Assembly (NCBI RefSeq): GCF_000485595.1
Contig: NW_014577250.1
Coordinates: 36,357-91,966, forward strand
Length of the DNA stretch: 55,610 nt
Reading direction: 5' to 3'
DNA from: Priapulus caudatus
Lineage: Eukaryota; Priapulida; Priapulimorpha; Priapulimorphida; Priapulidae
Positions 27,401 through 41,000 of the stretch are shown one piece after another. The translations under genes were made by a program, and so were the position numbers. The first letter of the stretch is position 1. Each line of letters opens with the position of its first letter. The notes under the pieces were generated by a model. The model did no database searches. It saw only the letters and a program-made list of their open reading frames with translations, and was not told the origin of the DNA.

Positions 27401-28845
27401 AATGACTTATTATGTGCAGTAAATCCGGTGCGTCATTTCACTGGCGAGTCGCTAAGCCAAGTGAAATTAATGGCATACGGTAACTTGAATATATGTGCAC
27501 TACATACCAAGATAGTGTGCATATGTTCACGACAGTCATAATGAAGAAGTGAAACCGAAAAAATCTTACACGAGCCAGACGCACTTTTCATGAATCGATC
27601 GAGCAGTTAACGGTAAATTCAACGAGAAATCGCTTAGAGGCAGCACCAGCTCTTGATAGATTCCTGCCTGATACTGGGTGATCGAGCACAACTGATTTGC
27701 TTACAGCGGAAAACTTTCTCTAACAGGCGATTATTAATAAAGAAGCCAAGGCGATCATAGAACAAAATGCGCGGCATCGATGGATAAATCATGTTCGTGT
27801 TACCGCAGCGCTATATGGGTCATCATAAGCCGGCATTGTCGTAAGCGTTGACCTTCGAACAGCACTTTGAGAAAACGATCTATACTCAACGATCTCTTGC
27901 CGAATTTGTAATGTCGCTGTTTCAATTCGCTGTTCGCAACCAACACATGCCATGCACGCTGCCAATTGTTTTCCACAATGCTGGCACGTCGCCGAATCTG
28001 CGATTGGAATGCTGGCATAGAAAACCTGGCAATGGTCATCAGTTGTCACTGAGTGTCTTTGCCTATCCGACTGTCCTGCCTGTCAAATGCTGTGATCTCT
28101 ACCTCTATGAGTGTTTACTACAATGAGTAGTACGACTACAACAGCTATTACGTTATAATTACTTCATATACGATCGCAAAATTAAGGCAGTGATGCTTTA
28201 CGGTTAATTTCTAACTGATTCTAATGAGCAATTTACTACTACTACTACAATCGCCTACAGCGAATATGACTAGGTGACCATGTATCTGTTTCAGAACCGT
28301 TTCATGACTAACAGAAGTGATCAGTCGAGTTGAGATTTGATTCTCAATGACGCGATGCCTAGGATAAAACAAATTTCCCAACACAGTATTAAAATTTGAT
28401 GCTGATATCGAATAATATCATTTGAGCACACACAAAACTGAGGTACCATGGTGATATGACTGCGCGGTGGCACAACGTTGTAAGAACATGGGAGGGGGCA
28501 TTATTAACTGTTCACTTGATTCACATTGACACAGCTCGAATGAATGTGCCACCAACCACTTGATGGAGTTCTTAAAATTTGACATAAATTACGACTGATC
28601 ACGACCAATTAGTTTTAGCTGCATATGAAAGAACACATGTTAATATTTGATCGAACAGATATCATAGTACAGTGCTAAACGTGCAAAATGTTAAAATGTG
28701 TACTGTAAGTGTCTAATCATGATAAAGAATGTAATAGTGATAGAAAATGAAATTAATTGGGAAGATATTATATGTATATATACACATATGTATGGACAGG
28801 GAGGAAAAGAAGGAGCGAGATTGAGAGAGTAAGAGACAGTAAGAT

Positions 28846-28939
<94 letters not shown>

Positions 28940-28977
28940 AGAAGAGTAGAGAAGAGAGAGAGGAGAGAGAGAGAGAG

Positions 28978-29042
<65 letters not shown>

Positions 29043-32000
29043 TGTGAGTGAGTAAGTGGTGTAGACAGTTGAGACAGTGCTATTGATGGATGCTTCATGT
29101 GCGTGCTTATGGTGGATGCACGTGCATCGCTGCGAGAGAGCAGCGTCAGTACATACACAGCTTCCGAGGTCTCTGTCTTAATAGCGACACCAAAGGCAGA
29201 AACGGATTGCGGTCCGGAGAAGTCATCGAGGAAGAGGTCGGTTGACAGCACATGCCGATGGTGACCATGGCGACGCTTCGTGTCGACTGGCTTCAAGTCT
29301 TTTGCTTTCGGGCCACGCATCATCAGCATGACGAACTGGTACAGTGTTCTGTGCACATACAACAATTACCTCATGCTACTAATTACTAATTTATCCTGCG
29401 TGTAAAATGGGATACAAACTAGAGTAGGGAAAAAGTTGGCATATTAAAAATTAAAAAACGTTTGATTCATGTTATGACAGCAAAACTGTCATTATCATTA
29501 CTATCATAAAAGATGTCACCCTCCCCTAAATATGTGCCATTCTTTTGTGGAATGTTGAAGGATAAGATGGCAGAAAATACACAAAAATAACATTTCAGCC
29601 AAGGTCCTAATATTAATTAAAAACATGGCAACTGAACCTCACGAGGCACACATGGATTTTTCAATGTGCCTTTAGCAGAGAGCAGTGGTGCCCGCGACGC
29701 CACCACGGTTACGTATCACTTACGTTATTATGAAGTACGTTATCCAGCAGGTTCGTACGATGACGGCCCAGCTCAGCCTCAACGTGCCAACGCACAGCTC
29801 GTATTTGCTCATCTTGCGCATCTTCTGGTAGTGCTTACGTATGTTCGACCAGCGGCACAGGTAGAGGCAGCTCGCGACGAACATGTAGATCGCTCCGAAG
29901 AATGCCTTCGTCGGCTCGATGACGCTGCTGCAAGAGCACGGGTGTGCGCGAGATGCTGCTGTTAGCGATGTGGAGAGTGAAATGTGCGGGTGGAATGTAG
30001 GGGTAGGACTAGACAGTCACTAGAGCATGACTTCAAGGAGAAACAAGACACAGGGAGAGCGAAGGTTGTTTAGTGAAGCACGTTTGCAGGAAAATGCGCG
30101 AAAACATAGAGTCCTAGCTGTTACATGGTGAAATTTCTATGTGATATATATAGAGAGCGATGGCGCAGGTTAGCAAGCGATGTGACCGGGCTTTGAACGT
30201 TGAATAACCGTTGATCAGGACTAACTGCACCCATTTTTGGAGTTTCATTATGTAAGGTTACATTTTGACAATATCATGAACATTCATAAGAATACAAATA
30301 AGTCTTTTGATGTTTGCTTAGGGTTATAACAAGTGCCGCAGAGCGACAGCGCTCAACTGACGTGTACTGTAGCCGGGTATTCCTCTGATAAACTCACTGG
30401 CAACCGAATCAAGTGCGCACTCCCTCCACCACGTTCGCACTCAGAGCATATATCTAGGATACTACTAATACAGATCTAAAACAGATGAGAACAGGGCCGG
30501 GTGGAGGGGGCTCTAATAGCAAAAGCAGTTCAGTCCTTTGTTAACAGTCAACAAATCCATGCTTACCCCTCCTCTTGAGGGTCAAAAGGTTATCAGACAC
30601 TTACTCTTCGCACGTCAGCGGAAAGTACATTTCATGGTCCTTTCAATAAAGTGATAAAAATGGTAGGTCAGTGCTGAAACAAAAAAGTTTGTCCTCAGAA
30701 AATGTCTGATATCTGACCTTTCCCCACTGCCCTGACCTGTGACCTCCAATTTCACGCTGGTGATGGGTTTCCTCCCTATCACACTATACATCGAATATTA
30801 AGAGCGTAGGTCAAGCCGTTGAGATTTGTGCCGCAATTTCGTATTTCCTGCTATACCTTAAGTTAAGGGGGAAATGTTCCCCTTCCATTGACACACCTTG
30901 ACTTTTGACCCTTGACCCCCCAAATTCGACATCCTGAGTCTTTTTCGCGACCCCCCCCCCCCACCCACACGTCCCAAATATCAAGACCGTACGTCGAGCG
31001 GTTAAGATTTGTGGCGTAACTGTTGACACACGGACGGACGGCCGGACGGACGGACGCACGGACGGACATTCATGCGATTATGCAATGTCAGGTCAGGTGA
31101 TAGATTAATTTAAATAAAAATCATGTATCCGAGCATTTTGCAAATCATCATAGACAGCGGAGTGCAAGAAAAACAAGCTAGTAAGGGAGAGAGTGAGGGA
31201 AGAAGAGCTAAAACGCAGAGGCAGAGAGAGAGAAAGAGAGAGAAAGAGAGAGAGTGAGAGAAAGAGAGAAGACAGATGACGAGGGGTAAAGATGCACCAG
31301 TTAGTACCTTCTAATTATGCCCACTCTGTCGGTTGGAGCAACCGGCTTCTGTTCCTCTTCCTGTGGACTGATACTGCTCGCATGCTGCATCTGTGTATAA
31401 CAAAGAAACAAACCATGCATACTTCCTCTACATACATTTTTTACGATACTACGAAATTTCTTAAATATATACTGACCAATTAATCTTTAATAAACTATTT
31501 CGTACCTGTTAAAGATGCTTTATATAAATGATGATTAACGATCAATGAGTACAGGTATAGGACGATAGAATATAACTAGACAGAGGGCACTCACGGAGAG
31601 TGCATACTTCCGCCAGCGACATAGCTCGTAGCAGCCGCTCGTTCCTGCTGCTCGCTCACATGTACACGCTGGACTCGACGCGCTAATATCGATCGCGCCA
31701 ACACACTAACACGCTAACACTGACTGGCCTGCTGCTGGCTACACGAACGCACGAACGCACGAACGCACGAGACCGATCACATAACCTCCCCTCCAACTCC
31801 GTTGGGCAGAGGTAATTACAGTCTCACAAACAGCTGAATTTACGTGGCTTTATTTCCGATACAGTTGTTAGCTGCAATGTCACCTCAAATATGGAGTCCT
31901 CACAAAAGTTGACAAACATGTCCAGTTTCTCTTTCTCTCCTCCTTCATTTACGACATTGTGGAGGAAGGACCGCTTCGATTCCTGCGCAGGAGTGAGAAC

Positions 32001-35000
32001 AAAATGTTTAAAATTGCACAAGTATTGCACTTACAGTCACTAGGACACAACAACTTTGCAATATAAGTTATGATAAGCTTTACGCCACTCCATCCCACAT
32101 GCTCTAAAATTTCCATCCTTTCTCATTATTTAAAATATTTAAATAATAAAAATAACTACCAAACTGTAATGTACAGAATGAACATGCAGATACATGACGT
32201 GAATTTTCACTAGACCAAACACATTTTTTGGAGCTGGTGTATGATGACATCAAACCATATTTATTTTAAGGTTTTTCAACACTGTTCCTATATATTTTTT
32301 TTCAAGAGCTAATAATACCAGAGGTACTAGAGGTATTATTAGCTCTTGATATTTTTATAAGTGACAATTTTCTTAATAAAACCATTGTCTTTACAGTCTT
32401 TTTTTCCTATCAGTTTTATAAGCACTTTTAAATAATTGTGTTTTAACTGTGCCAAGTGATGTACGTGTTCCGTTTTCCAAGCCCACCTTGATCTGGGGCT
32501 TCTCCCACTGATCTTTGTGGTCAGGGTTAATCTCGAAGTAAACTCGCTCGATCCTCCCGGCGCCACCTAGAATTTCGATCCTGCCCAGCGTCGGTTCAAA
32601 GTACTCGAGGAAGCTGCTGGCGTTCTCGCAGAACCTTGACAGACGCGGATCGTTGGGCATGTGCTCAGACAGGTTGGTGAGCAGCACGGCCAAGTTAAAA
32701 CCTGAGGTGCGACACGATTGTGGTTATTATCAGGAGTAAGATAATGGGATAATGGGGACATCCTTCTTTATCTTCATCAAGTTACCACTATCATCATGAC
32801 TCTTAGTGTTACTATCATCTTCATTGCCATCAAGTTGAATATAAACGCTATCAACATCGAGTATCAATATAGCACAAGGAACACTTTAGAAGTTGCAGCT
32901 AAAACAGGAGAGATTCCAGTATAAATAGCCATTAAACGTTTTTATGCAGGAAACAACGAGAGTAACTTTTTGTTGAAAGACATTAAAACTAACTTGTAGC
33001 TGAAAGACAATGATGATAACCTGCAGGTGAAAGCCAGGGATAATAATTTGTAGGAAAGGGAGGAGACGGCGATAATGGGAAAGGTCGAATAGAAATAGAT
33101 GAACTTGCCGATGTCGTTGGCAGGTGTGTGGAAGCGGTTGCAGAACTCGTTGTAGTCTATGTGGCCCTCGGCATTCCTGGGACCCGCACACTCCGTCAAG
33201 TACATGATCTCCTCTCTGTATTCAATCAAAATACATACAATGACAATTGAACCATATCGATTGAAGACCACTTTCCCCAAAGACACGTAAGATTAACCAG
33301 AACTTCAGTGCAAATATTAGTAAATAATGTTGAAAAATTCAACTTGTTATGTAATTTACAGTATATTCTACATACAGTTTAAAACTGTTTGCATCGAAAA
33401 CATGTATGCCTGGATATAAATGATTCGGATAAAATCATGATTTTTATACTATATCACAGGACTTTTTTGTTGGCACAAACTACGTTCATACTATTTACAG
33501 TTGCGACGACAAAGTTACTAGAATAAAGAACTGATTTTGTTATGTGTGCTTCGGAATTATCAAAGAATTTATTGCTTAATTTTTGGCAGATTTTGCAAGT
33601 CTAAACACCTACTTACGGGCTATAGATCTTTTGAGCTTCCATTGCTCTTATGAAGTCCTTTGGTGATATGAAGCCCTCTTTGGTGTATTCCTAGCAGAAG
33701 ATCAAATACTATTGTAGCTCAGGAGTACAACCTGGTAGTATCTTAGTTACTGACTGTAGGCCCCTACCTGGCTTCACATAGTACTACGCTGCTTCACAGT
33801 AAAATACAGAGTTAGTGCAAGAAAAAAATTTTGTATATATCTGTGGAAGAAATTCTGACATAAATCTAAATAATTATTTGTGCTAATTAATTTTATTGGC
33901 ATGACTTGACTCATACGTGAATACTGTAACAAAACAACTGAAATATACGCACAGGAGACAACTTACCAACCGAGATATACCTTAATATGAAAGCACAACA
34001 GAAAAAAATTGGCCTGCATTATGTGAAAAAACTTCAGCATAAGATTTTGAACAATGATACTCCACAATCTAAAACTCATTCACTTGATTCAAAATTGTAA
34101 TTTTTAAGAAGACAGAGAAGAAATATTAATCACCATTTTAACTTATTTTAATGACTAGCGTTGGTGAACTTTAACAGATTGCAGGGTTTTAGCCAACCCC
34201 ATGCTTGATGTAGTAAAGTATGCATTGTATTATGATTGTAACATATTCAATTTTCATATCTGCTGCTTTACATGACATATACTTCACTAAAGCACAAACA
34301 AAGATCTTGTATAATGAAGATAGACTCACGAGGAAACTGGGAGATTCAATGATATTCTTCAGCTTGAGGAACATGTCGAAGAACTTGAGAATCATCTGCA
34401 AGTCAATTTAACGGAAAAGATTATAGTATAGAATATACCAAAGACATTGTTAAGTATAGATGCAACAGAACTAAAATCTTCCGTAGATATCCTGTTGATA
34501 CACGTTCTAGCGGATATCAAAGCAAAATGAAACTCCCATCACGTTGCTACTAATTTGCAGGAAAATCTGCAAACAACATGGTAGGCTTACTATACGGTGT
34601 TACCAAAGCCAGTGACCAGCATCAACACCACGAAAAAACATATACTTCACAAATATTTACTTGTTATGGCTTGAGAGATAAATACCTACAATTATCACCA
34701 CCTAATATGAGGTAAAGATCAGTCATATGTATGCTACAAAAATGTATGTGGTATAAGAAACGTTTTTGACTTAAAAAATCATTAGACCTTAAACAGTTAC
34801 AAAGAAGAAGTTAGAACATACATTTCAGCAAACATAGCACCAATCACTAAAGTTTTAGCCACTGCCACATTTATAGTAACAGCAATTAATTACAAGTCAT
34901 GTCGAGACACTCTACCGATCTCACATAACAGAAGTTATGGAATAGTTACCTCAACGTTTGCCTTCGATTCCATCAAGGTGTCCACCATCTGCTTACCAAT

Positions 35001-38000
35001 GGTACCATTCATCACATTGCCTATGCAGCAATATCTACATGTTACTCACGCACAGTAAAATATAAGCTCATAAACATTATAAGCTCAACGTAGATTGATT
35101 TGCAGTAATAGTAACACACGAAATTTCTTTTTGTAAATTACGTACTATTTTTAATTGAAGAAGCAATGGATGCATGAATTAATGGGTGGATAGATGAATG
35201 GATTTCATAGATTGACAGATGGACACAGGAATGGATGCATGAGGATCGTTTGACGAACGATTTCTTGATATTGACATAGAAAATTGGATACTGGCTACAC
35301 AGAAACGGGCATCTGACTGATAGATAAAAGCTTGTATTGAAAAGTATATTCTGCACAGCACATATTCACCTTCAAGCATAGATATCATCATCGTGACCAT
35401 GTCATTCTGGAACTGCATGATCTGTGTCATCAAGTCCAGTTGACTTGTGTTCTGGAGGAGATTTAAGACAGTATGCTATTACACTAGCAAACAGTGAGAG
35501 TGAAATATACAGTCTATGAAATATTACTAAAATTTTAGTTTGACAGGGCCTCTTCCCCACCACGAGGTCCCTACTCTTAGGATCAGGATTTTCAGTTCCA
35601 ACCCCTCGGGACCATTTCATGAGAGCCTAGTGATAATTTACGTGTATGGTACTGCATAGTTCATGTATAGTAGTACTACATGGTATAGCTATATACGTGT
35701 TCGTACAAAAAGCCATCAAGGTATCAATAGAATCAAGACGATTGTAATAGTTGCCACGTACATCTGAACATTATCAGAGGCAAACATTATTGTCTTTCGT
35801 TGTTCTTGTTATAATCTAGCAATCATATCCCCGTATGTGTGATATGTGATAAGCGTGATTGATGTTAGCACACACTTACCTTTGCAAGCTTGTTCTGCAT
35901 GTGCGCAAAGAGGAAGAAGAAGCCTCCAACGGCATCCCACAACCTACTGTGTGCTAGAGCCATTTGGTTGAGAACACATGGACCCTGCAAATACAAGTTC
36001 AATTACAAGACCAATACAAAGTCGCATTTAAAATTCGCCAGGACGGCAATTGAAAAAAGGACCGTAACAAGCTCTTAATGCATTGCGAACATGGTTTATT
36101 GTCGACAAGGCTAATCGTCTGTAACCAAATTGTTAAGACTAACATCTTACCAAGAGAAGCTTCCACTAAAATACCAAAAATATCACAAACTACTAATTCA
36201 GATGAACGCTACACATTCGTCACTCAGTTTTCTCTTAATGTGTGATATCACAATGTAATCGTGATTGTGATCAAGCTGTTGTGTACTTTAACTAACCTGT
36301 ATGGCTTCTGTGAGGGTGTTGAAGACTTGCTCTCCAACCTTGATGGCTTTCTTGAAGTTCTCTTTGCCCTGTAGATGTAGACAATGACAATGATAGAACA
36401 AAGCTATCCTCCACAACATTCTATAGCACTATATAGGTAACACATGAGGCAAAAAAAATCAATTTACCTAAAAATGCCTCACAAATTTATCAAAATTGGG
36501 TTTAAACATAAAATAACAAAAAAAAACATGTCGAACAACAATCATCAGGCTGATCCCCCCTTGGTGTTCTAGAAGTTCGTCAACAGGGCACATGACCATT
36601 ACTGAGGTTTAGCAGACCATCATGCTGTAACAAAAGAGCAGCTGTTTGAATATGTAAGCCACACCAAGACTTCGCTAGGTTAGTAGTAACTGCAGCCGTG
36701 ACGCATCTGTTACATGTTGTAGTCTAGTACATCATTGTGAATGGGTTGCACAAGGGATGCAGTGTGTTGATTAAGTGCTGGAAAAGTCCGGTTTCGGTTG
36801 TGATGGCGTGCACAGGCGCGCTGCATGGTTTGAGTGCCCTCAGGTTTCTTTGTATTTGTGAGCGAGTCTTTGTGTCTACATCATGGGTATACATCATGGG
36901 TTATCCATCTGGGTCATCCATGATCTGGGGTCAATCCATCATGGATCATCCATCATTTCATGGGTCATCCATCTTTGTTATACAAGTTCCGACTTCAAAT
37001 TTATTTTATCCCTCTGCGGGCAAGACAGCCCCACACTGCATGCGGCGCGCACACACGCACCTGTTGATCGATGACCTCCTTGCTTGAGTAGTGCCAGTAG
37101 AAGTCCATCACGGACTCCTGCAGTCTCAGCATGTAGTCAACTATGCAGATGACGAGGTTCACAGACACGGTGTTGCCTGTCTGCGTGCGCAGGTAGTTCT
37201 GGAAGTCTGTGTGAGAAACGATGCACTAACGTCAAGAGAGCGACAAGTTGTGAGAGATTGACTCCCCTCAAGCAACCATCTATCGAGGTTAGATGAGAGG
37301 AGAGACTAGCGTAAGTGAGTTGTTCACGTTGGCATCAAACATTGCTATATTTAGCAATAATCTCGAGCAACCCTAACCTTTATTATTTCAATATTCTATT
37401 ATTAATATTTTAGAGCAGTAATTGTGAAAAGGTGACCAATTGCATAACAGGAATTTGTCGGCCGAGCTATGGTGCAAGCTTACCAAGGTTGTGACCTTCA
37501 CACAGCAACTGAAGGAAGCGGAATAACTTGCAGGTGAACAGGTAGTCATGCATGTTCTGTTCTCCTGCTGACTCAGGTCCCACACCTAGCTTCTCTGCCT
37601 GTAATTCACAGTGTGAAAAACGTGCAAACATAACAAAATATCGTTAAAAAAAAGTTAACTATTATAGTAGGATAGCCAGTAAACAACTACTTAAAAATCC
37701 ATATAAACAGCAGTTAGGCAGTGGTAGAATAGCAGAATAACGATATCATTATAGGGAAATGCTCTCATAGAACTTATAGAGTCAGAGAACTAGCAATGAA
37801 TTTGTTCATCACCCTACAGAATGTTACGTTATTATCTTAGATTGATTTTACAATACTCCTGAATGTTATGTAATTCTCTTACCTTTATGTTACGTTCGAA
37901 AGCATCCAGGTCTAGTACACTGCACTTGTCCATGAGAGCTGACAGAGAGGTGAAGAAGTCACTATCCTTCTTATCTTGCAGATGCTGCAGCATTTTCTAT

Positions 38001-41000
38001 AGAGGTTCGATTAAAAAAAATCAAGCGCTATAAAGAAAAGTCGCACACGGAAACAAATATCAATTTAATATATCTTCTTTGACAGTAAAATATATATGTG
38101 TGAAATGCAAGCCATAAGACTCATATGAGCACCAGTTTACTCCATACACAAGTTGCAAACAGCCACTTTTTATTTATATTATTTAATATTATTAGGAGTT
38201 CTTATTTATGGTTCATATGCTACACGAAAGTATAACAAAGGTATACTAAGGTATACGAAGTATGACCTGCCCTGGGGGCTATCTGTGTTGGAAGCTCATA
38301 CCTTCTGCACGTTGATGTTGCCATCCATGAGGCAGGAGATACCCAGTTGTAAGTTACTCAGCATCATGTTGCTCTGCTCTCCACGGCAAGCGCTGATAGA
38401 GAGCAGCACCATCTCCGCAACGTAGCGGTCGGCAAGGCGACCTTGTTCAAACAGCAGCTTCTGCTTTCCCATTTCCTGTTCCTGTAATTGATGCAAAATG
38501 ACTTCGAGTCACGAGTAAAAACAAGCGACACATTTCTCATCTTTCAGACGCAGGTCGACACACATAACATGAACATGATTAAACGAAGGATAATATATTA
38601 CGCAATGCATTAATACTAGTGATGCCCATTTATACCTGAAGTGTGTTACCAGGGCCATCATCTTCTTCTTCTTCATCCTCACCATCACCATCATCGTCTT
38701 CTTCACCACCACAGCTCTGCAACAAAGTATCATTTACAGCGTTAGGACAGGTACCAAATACCTCTGCTATTCATCGATAAATTACAGTCCAGAAGTACTG
38801 CAGGCTACATCCAAGGTTCGAGAGCTACGCACACCCCAACGGTTCCTCGAAATTGAGAAAAAGACACCATTATAAACGAAATTAGTTAATTGCCCGTTTT
38901 CATATCAGAAGATTTCACGCCTAGCCTTTACGAGCCCTAATGCTCTTCCTATACTGTAAAAGCTTCGTTTCTTTTCCCAAAATTTGAATCTAAGGATTCA
39001 TTCTGCTTGCACATACGGCCCAGCCACAGTTAATGCGCCACGCAGAAGCATTACATATATATAAATACATATACATATGGCGCACGCAGCAGCCAAATGA
39101 TGCTGTGCATCTGCTACCTCACCTTGCTCATCAGCTCTGTGTAGGCAATGTAGAGGAAGTCGTCTGGGAGCGCGTTCTGCTCCGTCGTCGCATGACGACT
39201 GAAGCAGATCACGAGCTGGTTGAGCGGGTCCGGCTTCACTCCCTCCTCCTCCTCCTTCTCGTTCGGACGGCTCTGATAGGCTGCCATCATGTTCTACATA
39301 CATACATATCACGTATTATATATATCAAAAGTAGATAATAGGGAAGTTCCTTATTATTTACTTCTGATATATATACATATACATATTATACATATTATAC
39401 ATATACATATTATACATATACATATTATACATATANNNNNNNNNNNNNNNNNNNNNNNNNNNNNNNNNNNNNNNNNNNNNNNNNNNNNNNNNNNNNNNNN
39501 NNNNNNNNNNNNNNNNNNNNNNNNNNNNNNNNNNNNNNNNNNNNNNNNNNNNNNNNNNNNNNNNNNNNNNNNNNNNNNNNNNNNNNNNNNNNNNNNNNNN
39601 NNNNNNNNNNNNNNNNNNNNNNNNNNNNNNNNNNNNNNNNNNNNNNNNNNNNNNNNNNNNNNNNNNNNNNNNNNNNNNNNNNNNNNNNNNNNNNNNNNNN
39701 NNNNNNNNNNNNNNNNNNNNNNNNNNNNNNNNNNNNNNNNNNNNNNNNNNNNNNNNNNNNNNNNNNNNNNNNNNNNNNNNNNNNNNNNNNNNNNNNNNNN
39801 NNNNNNNNNNNNNNNNNNNNNNNNNNNNNNNNNNNNNNNNNNNNNNNNNNNNNNNNNNNNNNNNNNNNNNNNNNNNNNNNNNNNNNNNNNNNNNNNNNNN
39901 NNNNNNNNNNNNNNNNNNNNNNNNNNNNNNNNNNNNNNNNNNNNNNNNNNNNNNNNNNNNNNNNNNNNNNNNNNNNNNNNNNNNNNNNNNNNNNNNNNNN
40001 NNNNNNNNNNNNNNNNNNNNNNNNNNNNNNNNNNNNNNNNNNTCTTCCAATCATTGTGGACGAATACCCAATAATCCCTTGCTTAATATAATACGCCAGA
40101 TCAAATTACCGGGATCCTTTTAGGAAAAATACTAGATTATTACACAATGAAACATAAATCAGATGGCCGGTGGGGTCTTGCACCTAGTATTACTCAGAAT
40201 ATATCTAAAAGTTATTTCACTTCAACATAGATTTGCAGCTGAAAAAATTTCCCCCTCCAAACAGCTTCATCTCTTAGTAGCAGGACTGGCTAAGATATGT
40301 ATGCACATAATTTAGGAGAGGATATCTCAATTGTTATAAGGCTAATATGACCCAAGGGAACAACCTCGGATGTGTGCCAAAATTCTCTATCCGGGGCGAA
40401 CAGCCGAAAATGACCACGCCTTTTTCATGCGAAAGTGCTATCTACCGACATAGCTATATCTTCTAAACCGTTGGAGCTAACAGATTTTCTGAGGTGCTCA
40501 AAATGTTCAGAATGGCCATTACATGCCTAGGGGGCGCATAGAAGAGTGTGAAATTTGATATTCACAAGAAAATGGCTAAAACCATTATGTCAACTTATTA
40601 CCATACAAACAACTAACTACCTACTTACTGGAATGCCAATATTTATAAACAGTTAATATATCCTCTCCATAAATTATGGTGCATACTCCTCTAGGAAGTT
40701 CCCAACTCCTCTACAATCGCTACATGAACGGTGGATTTGTCGTGAACAACCACCAGGATAGGTAGTGGAGTGCACTTTGACCAGGCGCTAGAGCAGCGCT
40801 ACAACCGCCCTGCCAAAGTGTGTGGGGAATAATTGGGGTCACCAGAAGAAGGAAGCCGTTGCTCTGTGGGGAATCATCAAGCATAAAAAAGACTAGTACG
40901 TTGACCTGAAGATGAAGGATGATATCAAAGGAGAACTCTTACTTCACCACGCAGTTCAACCCGAGTAATGCAACTAAGATAGTTGGGATGGTGCAAGACA

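Larger units (their letters stand above)
22088..29156. other. Receptor intron of about 7 kb
   Basis: Contains a 42-45-base tandem repeat, an AAT microsatellite, a 22-base GGTCA minisatellite and a GA/TG block. An open frame of 185 codons at 23399-23956 (plus) has no family I recognise. No other gene is seen. Confidence 0.5.

Noticed and set aside
27789-28126. Small overlapping frames with [17 protein letters not shown]
   Set aside because: The Cys spacing hints at a finger but there is no upstream or downstream domain and both strands are open, as expected by chance.
28691-29365. 224-codon open frame on the minus strand
   Set aside because: It is receptor exon 29157-29348 read through into the GA/TG microsatellite.
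31590-31650. Possible extra receptor exon with donor GTGAGT
   Set aside because: An in-phase 60-base reading is possible, but inserting it would split the contiguous block IFE-MQHAS, which matches other receptors without it.
39289-40074. Long open frames across the N gap
   Set aside because: They consist of unknown bases.
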